From assembly GCA_031288535.1 (NCBI GenBank), contig JAITRF010000136.1, positions 1 through 61,123 of the forward strand: a stretch of 61,123 nt of DNA, written 5' to 3'. This document shows, piece after piece, positions 9,505 to 17,253 of this stretch. The stretch's first letter is position 1. Every line of letters begins with the position of its first letter. Source of the DNA: Desulfovibrio sp. (GTDB lineage: Bacteria > Desulfobacterota > Desulfovibrionia > Desulfovibrionales > Desulfovibrionaceae). The translations under genes and the position numbers were made by a program. The notes below the pieces were generated by a model that was not told the DNA's origin, made no database searches, and worked only from the letters and a program-made list of their open reading frames with translations.

Positions 9505-10564
9505 CGGGGCCTCCCCGCTTGTCCTTTCTGGACGCAAGACGCGCGGCGCAGTGATCGGTATCCGAACAGACATACAGGCGCGTGCCTTTGTCATCGGTGA
9601 TTATCTCGTCCAGGTAGGTATCGGTCGACCCGCATATCCCGCACGGTTTGTCCCAGTGCTGCACGCTGAAGGGATAATCCTCGAAATCCAGGCTCCTCAC
9701 GTCCGTGTAGGGGGGAACGGCATATACCCGCTTTTCTCTGCCCGCGCCGAAGAGCTGCAGGGCCGGGCTCTGGTGCATCTTGGGATTGTCGAACTTCGGC
9801 AGGGGCGAAGGGCTCATGACGTATCTGCCGCCCACCATGACGGGATAATCATAGCTGGTGGCGATTTCACCATGCCTGGCGATGTCTTCGTACAGCTTCA
9901 CATGCATGACGCCGTATTCCTCCAGCGCGTGCATGGTGCGGGTTTCCTTCTCGCTCGGCTCCATCCAGCGCAGAGGCTCGGGAACAGGCACCTGATAGAC
10001 GATGATCTGGCCTTCGCGCAGGGGATGTTCCGGGATGCGGTGGCGCGTCTGGATGATGGTGGCCTCCCCGGTCGAGGTGGTGACCGGAATGCCGGCAACC
10101 CGCCTGAAGAAAGAACGAATGGACACGGCGTTGGTGGTGTCGTCGGACCCTTGATCGATGACCTTTAATACATCGTTTTTTCCCATGATCGCGGCGCTGA
10201 CCTGGATGCCGCCTGTACCCCAGCCGTAAGGCATGGGCATTTCCCGCCCGCCGAACGGCACCTGGCAGCCGGGGACGGCTACGGCCTTCAGGATGGCCCG
10301 CCGCAGCATGCGCTTGGTCTGTTCGTCCAGATAGGCGAAGTTGTAGCCGGGCGTTTCCGGCCGGCCCTCAGCAAAAATTCCCTTATGGCCCGAAATCTCT
10401 CCCTTCAGGAAGACCTCCGCCTGACGCAAGTCTTTGCCGGGTATATCATCACTTCTTCCTTCAGGGTGGGGACAATCCGCCAGACTCCTGTCCGGCGGGA
10501 CGGGATCCATCGGCGGATGGAGCCGGTTGTGGATCGAAACATCAATATTTTCTTCAGCAGACAC
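9497..10564 (-). CDS. phnJ: Carbon-phosphorus lyase, radical SAM subunit PhnJ
   Basis: The catalytic subunit that breaks the C-P bond of ribosyl-1-phosphonate-5-phosphate, using SAM and a [4Fe-4S] cluster to yield alkane and cyclic ribose phosphate. The core from GYNFAYLDEQTKRM to the C-terminus follows E. coli PhnJ closely. The four C-terminal cysteines keep the family spacing (Cys308, Cys311, Cys333, Cys339). I place the start at a GTG (10564) six bases after GGGAGG, giving 355 residues. That leaves an unusual extension of about 65-70 residues before the core, with no internal ATG nearer to it. An ATG at 10618 is possible but less well placed. Confidence 0.93.
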   Translation of the reverse strand: MSAEENIDVSIHNRLHPPMDPVPPDRSLADCPHPEGRSDDIPGKDLRQAEVFLKGEISGHKGIFAEGRPETPGYNFAYLDEQTKRMLRRAILKAVAVPGCQVPFGGREMPMPYGWGTGGIQVSAAIMGKNDVLKVIDQGSDDTTNAVSIRSFFRRVAGIPVTTSTGEATIIQTRHRIPEHPLREGQIIVYQVPVPEPLRWMEPSEKETRTMHALEEYGVMHVKLYEDIARHGEIATSYDYPVMVGGRYVMSPSPLPKFDNPKMHQSPALQLFGAGREKRVYAVPPYTDVRSLDFEDYPFSVQHWDKPCGICGSTDTYLDEIITDDKGTRLYVCSDTDHCAARLASRKDKRGGPDD

Positions 10565-10606
10565 GACGGTCCTCCCGCGCATTCTCATTATTTTCGGGTA
10601 CAGGTC

Positions 10607-10732
10607 AGAGCAGTTCAACTTTGAAAAGTTGGGCTGTTCTGCAAGGATTTGCCTGCAAATCCCTGCCGCTAGATTTCCGTGAGGCGAACAATCTTTGCCG
10701 TCAATCTACAAGTGCAAGCGTAAAATGCTCTA
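10607..10732. repeat. Intergenic repeat family A, between phnI and phnJ
   Basis: A 126-base copy in reverse orientation. It begins AGAGCAGTTCAACTTTGAAAA, contains the inner dyad around TGCAAGGATTTGCCTGCA, and ends AAGCGTAAAATGCTCTA. Its last three bases are the complement of the phnI TAG stop codon, so the element abuts and supplies the end of phnI. It is the third family A copy inside the phn operon. Confidence 0.75.
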
Positions 10733-11857
10733 AGGAAATGCGCGCCTGAAAACGGAATCACGGGCGGCGTTTTCCGCGTGCGCGCGCCTGAGCGAGCGCA
10801 CCAGTTCGAGTTCCGCCTGAAAATCGACGTAGTGGGGGAGTTTCAGGTGCTGGACGAACCCGGACGCCTCCACGTTGTCACTGTGATACAGGACGAATTC
10901 CTGGTCCTGAGCCGGACCTTTGACCGTCTCTCCCAATTCCTCCGAGCGCAGGGAACGGTCAACCAGGGCCATGCTCATGGCCTTGCGTTCCCCCTCCCCG
11001 AAGGTCAGCCCGTAGCCCCGCGTAAACGAGGCCGGGACATCTCCGCCGCCGGTAAACTTGTTGACGGTCTCGCACTCAGTGATCGTGATTTCCCCGATGG
11101 TTAGGGGAAAACCAAGCTCTTCGGGCCTGAAGGCGACTTCCACTTCTCCCATGCGGATCTCACCGGCAAAGGGATGTGTGGACCCGAACCCGCGCTGGGT
11201 CGAATAGGCCAGCGCGAGAAGCATCCCTTCGTCGCCGCGGGCCAGGTTTTGCAGACGGATATCCCGGTCCGCCGGCAGTTGGAGCGGTTGCCGGGTCAGG
11301 TCGCCGGGCGCGTCCCCCCTGTCCTCTTCTTCCGGAAGCAGTCCTTCTTTTTCGAGAAAGGAAAGCACCTTCGGGCATACGCCCGAGGCATCGTCAAGCG
11401 TTTCTTCCGCTCCGTCCGCATCGTTTCCCGGCCGCCGCGGGTCGTTTGAGCAACCGGCAAGATCCGGGTCCAGAAGACGGTGGGTATAGTCAAACGTCGG
11501 CCCCAGGACCTGCCCGCCGGGAACGTCCTTGTACGTTGCGGAGACGCGGCGGCGGACGCGCATGGATTCCGTGTCCAGGGGATCGGCGGAACCGAAGCGG
11601 GGCAGAGTGGTCCGGTAGGCGCGAACCAGAAACACGGCTTCAACCAGGTCCCCCCTGGCCTGTTTTATGGCGAGCGCAGCCGTGTCGCGGTCATAAAGCG
11701 ACCCTTCGGACATGACCCGGTCCACGGCGAGCGAAAGCTGTTCGCGTATCTGTTCCGTCCCGATTTCCGGCACTGAAACGTCGCCCCTGCGTTTTTCAGC
11801 CAGCAGCGCGTGGGCGTTGGCAATGGCCTTTTCGCCTCCCTTTACCGCTACATACAT
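10730..11857 (-). CDS. phnI: C-P lyase subunit PhnI
   Basis: A 375-residue subunit of the PhnGHIJ core complex (354 in E. coli). PhnI acts as a nucleosidase and, with PhnG, PhnH and PhnL, forms ribose-1-phosphonate triphosphate from ATP and phosphonate. The start MYVAVKGGEKAIANAHALL, the RVSATYKDVPGGQVLGPTFDYTHRLL region and the GYGLTFGEGERKAMSMALVDR motif fit the family. An Asp/Gly/Pro-rich insertion of about 25 residues follows LLDPDLAG. GGGGAGGACAGGAC precedes the ATG. The stop codon lies within a family A repeat. Confidence 0.95.
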   Translation of the reverse strand: MYVAVKGGEKAIANAHALLAEKRRGDVSVPEIGTEQIREQLSLAVDRVMSEGSLYDRDTAALAIKQARGDLVEAVFLVRAYRTTLPRFGSADPLDTESMRVRRRVSATYKDVPGGQVLGPTFDYTHRLLDPDLAGCSNDPRRPGNDADGAEETLDDASGVCPKVLSFLEKEGLLPEEEDRGDAPGDLTRQPLQLPADRDIRLQNLARGDEGMLLALAYSTQRGFGSTHPFAGEIRMGEVEVAFRPEELGFPLTIGEITITECETVNKFTGGGDVPASFTRGYGLTFGEGERKAMSMALVDRSLRSEELGETVKGPAQDQEFVLYHSDNVEASGFVQHLKLPHYVDFQAELELVRSLRRAHAENAARDSVFRRAFP

Positions 11858-12555
11858 GTCCTGTCCTCCCCGGCGGCGCCGAAACAGGCCCGGATTGGCG
11901 CAATGGCGGACGCGGAGCGCGGCAAACCGGCAATACGGACAAAATTGCCGTCCGAAAGGCTGGAATCCACGAAAACGACGTCTATTCCCAGCGGATACCC
12001 GTCCCGGTTCCAGGCCCAGTCTTCCCAGAACCAGGCGGGGAGGTCTCCCGGTCCGAAGGGCATGCCCGACGGATTCTGCACGGGAGAGATGCCGGGTCCG
12101 GAAACCATGCATTCCTGTCCGGTTGCCGTGAAATCGGCGGCGATGATCAGGGTGGCCGAGCGGTCCGGGTATTCCGGTTCACCGAGAGAAAAACAGCCAA
12201 ATCGCGGCATTGCCTTAGCGTTGCCGATGAGGGCGAAAGTCGCCGCTTCCGGACCGGACACTATGGGGCACCCGCAATGGAAACGGAGGTGCTGACGCAT
12301 AACCGGGGTGTCGAGGTAGTCGTCGAGCCAAACCGGCGTGTCTGCATCGCATACGGTCAGGGCGATGGCGATCAGACCCGAGAGGCAGGAGGAGGGCACG
12401 GTCGCGCCAAGAGAGGCTACCGGCGGCAGAACGTCGAGGAATATCGGTTTTCCGGGCCGAGACATGGCTTCGAGCAAGGCGCGGAAACAACGCTGGGCAT
12501 CATGAACCGGGGAGGCGAATCCCGGAAGGATTGCGGGCAAGACGGCGCGACTCAT
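11848..12555 (-). CDS. phnH: C-P lyase subunit PhnH
   Basis: A 235-residue member of the PhnGHIJ core complex. It starts on an ATGA overlap with the phnG stop and overlaps the phnI start by 10 bases, indicating tight translational coupling. The PhnH-type N-terminus (PGFASPVHDAQRCFRALLEAMSRPG) and the central LIAIALTVCDADTPVWLD are diagnostic. PhnH has a PLP-transferase-like fold without PLP. Its role is structural and supports the methylphosphonate-ATP reaction. Confidence 0.94.
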   Translation of the reverse strand: MSRAVLPAILPGFASPVHDAQRCFRALLEAMSRPGKPIFLDVLPPVASLGATVPSSCLSGLIAIALTVCDADTPVWLDDYLDTPVMRQHLRFHCGCPIVSGPEAATFALIGNAKAMPRFGCFSLGEPEYPDRSATLIIAADFTATGQECMVSGPGISPVQNPSGMPFGPGDLPAWFWEDWAWNRDGYPLGIDVVFVDSSLSDGNFVRIAGLPRSASAIAPIRACFGAAGEDRTCM

Positions 12556-13037
12556 GCGTCTTCCCCCCTCGCCATGGTAAAGAAATCAACCCTTGTCCCT
12601 GCCGTTTCGGCGGCCGTCCTGCGGCGGGCCGCTTCCAAAGCGGTCAGGAGAGGCGCGACGAGTTCCCTGTCAAGCCGCTTGGCATATTCCGGCTGTTGCA
12701 TCAAAGCGTCCAGAACGGCGGCCGCCTCGGCGTGCCGGGGGCGGTTGCCGGCCACATAGGCATGCCCCGAGACTTCGCCGTCAGCCGTCGCCATGCGCAC
12801 AGCGCACCGCGTAACCAGCATTTCGCCGAAATTGAAACGCCTCCCTGAGTTGCCGGCCCTGCCTTCAAGCATTAACATGCCCGCCTCCGGCCTGCGTAAA
12901 AACGTATATGGCGGGCAGGCCGGAAAAGATGCCAGCCCTTTTACAAGCGTCGCCTCTTCGCCGAGCGCGAAGGCGCGCATCCATCTCTGCCTGCTTTTTC
13001 CGGCCGGTCCGTGATTTGTCGGTTGTCGTGATCGCAT
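12552..13037 (-). CDS. phnG: C-P lyase subunit PhnG
   Basis: A 161-residue first gene of the phn operon and member of the PhnGHIJ core. The family signatures are RWMRAFALG near residue 18, the RFNFGEMLVTRCAVR stretch, HAEAAAVLDALMQQ, and the nearly invariant C-terminal RVDFFTMARG. The ATG at 13037 follows GGAGG by four bases. A longer in-frame start has no ribosome-binding site. About 130 bases upstream lies a candidate Pho box, and a hairpin lies in the leader. Confidence 0.94.
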   Translation of the reverse strand: MRSRQPTNHGPAGKSRQRWMRAFALGEEATLVKGLASFPACPPYTFLRRPEAGMLMLEGRAGNSGRRFNFGEMLVTRCAVRMATADGEVSGHAYVAGNRPRHAEAAAVLDALMQQPEYAKRLDRELVAPLLTALEAARRRTAAETAGTRVDFFTMARGEDA

Positions 13038-13089
13038 ACATCCTCCGTGAATCGGGTATCGGCAGGGCATGCCTTGACTCGTGAGATGT

Positions 13090-13116
13090 CACGCCTGTAC
13101 TGGCGTAACAGGCGTG
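13090..13116 (-). promoter_or_regulatory. Hairpin in the phn leader, shared with the atpG-atpA gap
   Basis: A perfect nine-base inverted repeat, CACGCCTGT-N9-ACAGGCGTG, lies in the predicted 5' untranslated region of phnG. A closely related hairpin, preceded by the same CTTTGCGATCTT bases, lies at 22275-22301 in the atp operon. It is therefore a repeated module rather than a phn-specific operator. Any effect on transcription or mRNA stability is unknown. Confidence 0.5.
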
Positions 13117-13160
13117 AAGATCGCAAAGCGAAAAAATATGGTTTCTTATGACCGTAGAAT

Positions 13161-13178
13161 GTTACGGTTAAATGACGG
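13161..13178 (-). promoter_or_regulatory. Candidate Pho box upstream of phnG
   Basis: On the minus strand CCGTCATTTAACCGTAAC shows two CTGTCAT-like heptamers with an 11-base period, as in PhoB boxes (CTGTCAT-N4-CTGTCAT). A third, out-of-phase CGGTCAT follows at 13147-13153. The site is 124 bases before the phnG start and would place the operon under phosphate-starvation control. No phnF repressor gene is in the window. This is a consensus match by eye only. Confidence 0.45.
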
Positions 13179-13549
13179 GTATGGAGAAATAGCGTTACAA
13201 ACGGAGGGCGTGTCGTCTGGGTGACACCGGTTCATGCCAATTCGCACCCCGCATCAATGAAGCGCGTCCCTGCAAGATTTTGCGGATGCTTTCTCCCGGA
13301 GAATTGATTCGCTCGACCCGAACCCGCCCCTGTCCGGTTTAATGGGGGCGGGTTCATGTGAGGCAGTTTCGACTCGATCTGACAAACCGGTAAAGGTAAT
13401 GGCGCTTGCCCGCAGGCAGGCTGGCGATGCGGACTAGGTCTTTGTCCCGGACCCGCGAGCGCATGGACCAAGGGTATTCCCTGATCCTGATCGGTTGCCG
13501 GGAGGCTGTTCCGGGCCTGGATTTCCGAGCGGCGCCCGAACGCAGACCG
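13179..13549. other. Gene-free stretch with one strong hairpin (13321-13354)
   Basis: Between the Pho box and the small gene ending at 13550 I see no convincing coding sequence. A perfect ten-base stem, AACCCGCCCC-N14-GGGGCGGGTT, at 13321-13354 may end minus-strand transcription from the ppk-ppx side, though no T-tract follows. Short frames here have atypical composition and no recognisable domain. Confidence 0.5.
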
Positions 13550-13876
13550 TCAGGTTTTTTTCCCCTTGTCCCCTTTGGAGGACTGCCGGACAGGGGCCGC
13601 ATTCACCGGGTCTTTCTGTTTTGTCGCCTTTTTTTCCTGCGCTTCACAGGTATCCTTGACAATCGCCTTTTTCAGGTCGGACGCGGATACATGCCCCAGA
13701 AACCCCGCTATCTCTTTATACGAAAAACCCTGCTCCAGAAAATTTTTCACATGCGGCAACATCTGCATGACAAATTCCTTGGCGGAAATTTCCGTGTTCT
13801 TCCTGGGTTTTTCTCCCTGCCCGATCCTGCCGGTAATCTCGGCTACGTGCTCGGCAGTAATGACTTTAGCGGCCAT
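13550..13876 (-). CDS. Small protein of unknown function, helix-turn-helix-like, in the ppk-ppx operon
   Basis: A 108-residue soluble protein. Residues about 35-75 (EFVMQMLPHVKNFLEQGFSY, then KEIAGFLGHVSASDLKKAI) read as a helix-turn-helix in which an alternative splice of helices resembles SYKEIAGFLG followed by a recognition helix. The C-terminal 35 residues are Lys/Gln-rich and probably disordered. The ATG follows AGGAGG by six bases and overlaps the ppx stop by 11 bases, so it is the third gene of the ppk-ppx operon. I do not recognise a named family. A DNA-binding regulator of polyphosphate metabolism is possible but unproven. Confidence 0.75.
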   Translation of the reverse strand: MAAKVITAEHVAEITGRIGQGEKPRKNTEISAKEFVMQMLPHVKNFLEQGFSYKEIAGFLGHVSASDLKKAIVKDTCEAQEKKATKQKDPVNAAPVRQSSKGDKGKKT

Positions 13877-14810
13877 GCGGGTCCTCCTGGTTGTATGTTC
13901 CGGCCGCCAGACGCTTCTTGCACATGTCGTGTATAAGGCCGTCTGCCAGACCGATTTTAGGGACATAAACATTGCGTATGGAAGGACATTCTCTGCAGAT
14001 GCACAAGAATATTTCCAATGCCGGCACGATTACGTCGGCCCGATAGCCATTCAGCCCGAACTCGCGCATGCGCGCCGCTATGCTTAAGGGTTTGAGCCTG
14101 CCCAACAGTTCTTTGATCTCTTCGGGCGGCAGAGGTTCGTCGTTTTTTTTCCCAAGCAGCTTGTGGGCTTTGTTGATGTTGCCTCCGGAAGCGACCACGC
14201 GCGCCGGGGCGTCTCGCCTGTGGATATCCCTCAGGCTTAGCGCGAGGCGTTCTTTTTCCATCTCCCAGACCGCCTCGTTTTTGCCGGCTGCGATACTCAG
14301 CATACGGACTGTTCCGACCTGAAAGGAGTCATGGAGATAGATACGATTGTCTTTGTACACGACAAGTTCCGTGCTGCCGCCCCCCACGTCCACGTACACG
14401 GCGGCTCCGGCGCCCGTGGCTTCTCCTTGGGAAGCGGCCGCACAGATAAGATCGGCCTCTTCCTGGCCGCTGATGATATCCATTCCGATGCCGGTCTTCT
14501 CCCTGATCGCCGCGACCAACTGGTGCCCGTTCACCGCATCGCGCATGGCGCTGGTCGCGCAGGCCCTAAGCTCGGAAACATCATACGCCCGCACGAGGTG
14601 GCTAAATCCCAGCATGGCTTCTATCAGCCGCTGCGCCTTGGCATGACCCACATGGTTATGCGCGAACACATCTTCTCCAAGCCGGATGGGTACCCTCAGG
14701 TAGGCGGCCTTTTTGAGTTCATACGCAACGCCCTCGACTTCCACGTAATCAATGAGAAGTCTGACGGCGTTCGAACCTACGTCAATGGCCGCGAGAATAT
14801 CCGGCTTCAC
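13866..14810 (-). CDS. ppx: Exopolyphosphatase / pppGpp phosphohydrolase (Ppx/GppA family)
   Basis: A 314-residue ASKHA-fold phosphatase that removes terminal phosphate from polyphosphate or pppGpp. It shows the phosphate-1 motif AAIDVGSNAVRLLI at the N-terminus, the DVGGGSTELVVY phosphate-2 motif near residue 140, and VASGGNINKA in the adenosine-type region. It is a short Ppx/GppA form without the C-terminal HD-like domain of the E. coli proteins. It overlaps the ppk stop by an ATGA junction. Which substrate dominates cannot be told from sequence, and GppA is the alternative name. Confidence 0.9.
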   Translation of the reverse strand: MKPDILAAIDVGSNAVRLLIDYVEVEGVAYELKKAAYLRVPIRLGEDVFAHNHVGHAKAQRLIEAMLGFSHLVRAYDVSELRACATSAMRDAVNGHQLVAAIREKTGIGMDIISGQEEADLICAAASQGEATGAGAAVYVDVGGGSTELVVYKDNRIYLHDSFQVGTVRMLSIAAGKNEAVWEMEKERLALSLRDIHRRDAPARVVASGGNINKAHKLLGKKNDEPLPPEEIKELLGRLKPLSIAARMREFGLNGYRADVIVPALEIFLCICRECPSIRNVYVPKIGLADGLIHDMCKKRLAAGTYNQEDPHGR

Positions 14811-16876
14811 TGGTCCGCCCCTTCCACGCGATTTGCGTAATAATGATACAGGGCATCCTGAGCCCGTAGCGGAACGGCGCCATTGACGCGCACATAGTCG
14901 TTCGCGTCAAGCGAAGCCAAATCCCGCGCTTTGGTGTTGTCCGCCCATTGTATCTCAAAAAAACATCGTAATTCATTTTTCAGCCGTTTGTCCAGAACGG
15001 GCGCTGCCACCTCCACACGCCTGTCCAGATTGCGCGTCATCAGATCCGCGCTGGAAATATAGACGGCTTCGTCCCCGCCGTTGCAAAAAAACATGAGTCT
15101 GGCATGTTCAAGATACTTGTCAACAATGCTTATTGCCTTGATATTTTCACTAAATTGCGGCACTTGTGTCTTTATTATACATGCGCTACGAACGATTAAA
15201 CGAATTTCAACGCCGTTTTTCCCGGCATGATAAAGTTTTTTTGCAATTTTTACATCAGTTATATTATTACATTTTATCCAGATATATGCTTTTTTGTTTT
15301 TTCTTGCATTACGTATTTCGTTGGAGATAAGTTTTCCTATCTGGCGGCGCATGTCAAATGGAGAAACAAGGAATCTTTTACAGGTAAAACGGAAATGCAT
15401 GTTGCCCAAAAAGGTAAACAGGGCGCGGGCGTCGTTGGCAAAGGCCCTGTCAGAGGTAAACATCCCGAAATCACTGTAAATTCTGGCGGTATCCTCATTG
15501 AAGTTGCCGGTTCCCACATACACGTAATTCCTGGCGTCTGTTTTCTGGTCTTTGCATTGCACCAGGACGACCTTGCAGTGGACCTTGAGCGACGGGGTAG
15601 CGTGGATAACCGCCACTCCGGCCTCCTGAAGCGTGTCGATAACGCTGACGTTGTGCTCCTCGTCGAACCTGGCCAGAAGTTCCACGTATGCCGTCACCTT
15701 TTTGCCGTTCTTCGCGGCGCTTGCCAGGGCTGTGACGATTCTCGAGTCGTAGGCCAGCCTGTACAGGGTGATGTAGATAGATTCCACCCTGGGGGAAATG
15801 GCGGCTTCCCGCAAGAAGTCGATGACGTGATCGAAAGATTGGTAGGGGAAGGCCAGCAAGATATCCTGATGGGTTATCTTGTGGAAAATGCTTGAACAGG
15901 GCGTGATGCCGGGGTGCGTCAGGGGGGGAGCGGGACTGTCCTCCAAATCCTGGCGGATGACGGGAAATTTCATCAAGTCCCGGAGCATGTGATAGCGCCT
16001 GCCCGGTTCGACCGCCCCTTCTTTCAATCCCAGCTTTGAAACAAGCAGATGCGCCAATTCGTCCGGCATTTCCCGGTCGTAAATGAAACGCACCGGCTTG
16101 CCGCGCATGCGCTGCTCCAGTCCTTCCTCCATCTTTTTCAGCAGGCTTTTATCGATCCCGTCGTCCAGATTAAAGCTCGCATCGCGCACAAGCTTGAACA
16201 TGAACGCCTGGATGCGGTGATACGAAAACATGAAAAAAATCTCGTCCAGACAAAGACGTATGATATCATCCAATAAAATCACGTCATGCCGTCCTTCCTT
16301 TGAAGGCAGCTTGACGAATCTCGGACAGGAGTTGTTCACCGGGGTCTGTAGAATGGCGAAACGTTTTTTGCGTTTGCCGCCGGAATCCATGCACACGGCA
16401 AAATATATCTCGTCGTCGGGCAGGAACGGAAGACGGACGGTTCTGTTCAGGAAAAGCGGCACAACCCGGCGGCTGACCACATCAAGGACATAGCGGCGGC
16501 AAAACCGTATCTGTTCTCCGTCCAGCCCCGTCTCGTCGACGACGTGAATTTCCTCCCCGGCCATTTCTTCCAGTATTCGTTCGTAAATTTCCGTGAACTT
16601 CCGCTGTCCCGCGTTGACATCCACATCAATCAGGCTGACGAGTTCCTGCGGCGTGTATCCGCCCGGCAACACAACCTTCCTCGTCTTGCCGTCATGCGCC
16701 GCGTGCACGAGTCTGGCAAGCCGCACCTTGATGAACTCGTCGTTGTTGTTGGAATATATGCCCAGGAACCGCAGGCGCTGCATCAACGGAACACTGTCGT
16801 CTTCCGCCTCCTGCAGAACCCGGCGGTTAAACGCAAGCCAGCTCAGTTCTCTGTTGCAGAAAGGGTCCATCGGCAC
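14807..16876 (-). CDS. ppk1: Polyphosphate kinase 1
   Basis: A 689-residue membrane-associated enzyme that makes polyphosphate from ATP reversibly. The N-terminal domain opens with FCNRELSWLAFNRRVLQEAED, typical of the family. The phospholipase-D-like C-terminal domains hold the autophosphorylated His in VHCKVVLVQ and the second His region in KYLEHARLMFFCNGGDEAVYISSADLMTRNLDRR. The annotated first codon is a GTG, and an ATG two codons later (16870) follows AGAAG and may be the real start. It is first gene of the ppk-ppx-13550 operon. Co-location with a phosphonate operon suggests phosphorus scavenging and storage on one chromosomal segment. Confidence 0.95.
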   Translation of the reverse strand: MPMDPFCNRELSWLAFNRRVLQEAEDDSVPLMQRLRFLGIYSNNNDEFIKVRLARLVHAAHDGKTRKVVLPGGYTPQELVSLIDVDVNAGQRKFTEIYERILEEMAGEEIHVVDETGLDGEQIRFCRRYVLDVVSRRVVPLFLNRTVRLPFLPDDEIYFAVCMDSGGKRKKRFAILQTPVNNSCPRFVKLPSKEGRHDVILLDDIIRLCLDEIFFMFSYHRIQAFMFKLVRDASFNLDDGIDKSLLKKMEEGLEQRMRGKPVRFIYDREMPDELAHLLVSKLGLKEGAVEPGRRYHMLRDLMKFPVIRQDLEDSPAPPLTHPGITPCSSIFHKITHQDILLAFPYQSFDHVIDFLREAAISPRVESIYITLYRLAYDSRIVTALASAAKNGKKVTAYVELLARFDEEHNVSVIDTLQEAGVAVIHATPSLKVHCKVVLVQCKDQKTDARNYVYVGTGNFNEDTARIYSDFGMFTSDRAFANDARALFTFLGNMHFRFTCKRFLVSPFDMRRQIGKLISNEIRNARKNKKAYIWIKCNNITDVKIAKKLYHAGKNGVEIRLIVRSACIIKTQVPQFSENIKAISIVDKYLEHARLMFFCNGGDEAVYISSADLMTRNLDRRVEVAAPVLDKRLKNELRCFFEIQWADNTKARDLASLDANDYVRVNGAVPLRAQDALYHYYANRVEGADQ

Positions 16877-17048
16877 TTCTGATATACCCGCAGGGTCGTT
16901 GAAGCAGTGGATGTCATTCCCGTTTCAATCAATGTGTTTGGATAACTATCACTCCATTGTTACGGTTTTGTGTCAAAAGCATATTTTTTTGAGCGGCCGT
17001 TGTCCGCGCATATACCGTGAGAACAGCGGATCAATTTTTTCCAAAGCG

Positions 17049-17138
17049 ATTCCGCTCCACTCATGCGTGGGGGTTGCTTGATGTCTTGGCTATCATGCCG
17101 GACGTCCATGTTCCGCTCCACTCATGCGTGGGGGTTGC
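17049..17138. repeat. Two-unit direct repeat, 61-base period, CRISPR-like
   Basis: A 28-base sequence (17050-17077) recurs exactly at 17111-17138. Extending one base left gives a 29-base unit with one mismatch and a 32-base unique spacer, the geometry of type I-E arrays. Each unit contains the interrupted palindrome CCAC-N6-GTGG. On the complement, the core CCCCCACGCATGAGTGG resembles type I-E repeats. Only two units and no cas genes are seen, so it may be a relic array or an unrelated duplication. It fills part of the 377-base gap between ppk1 and the next gene, the rest of which has no visible feature. Confidence 0.5.
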
Positions 17139-17253
17139 GGCAAACTCGCGTTTCAAAGCGATTTGTCATGAAAAAGACACAGTTTCTTGATGTATTTTTC
17201 ACGCAGGTCTGCAACTGTCCATTCCGGGCAACCGGCCTCGGTCAAGACGCCGA

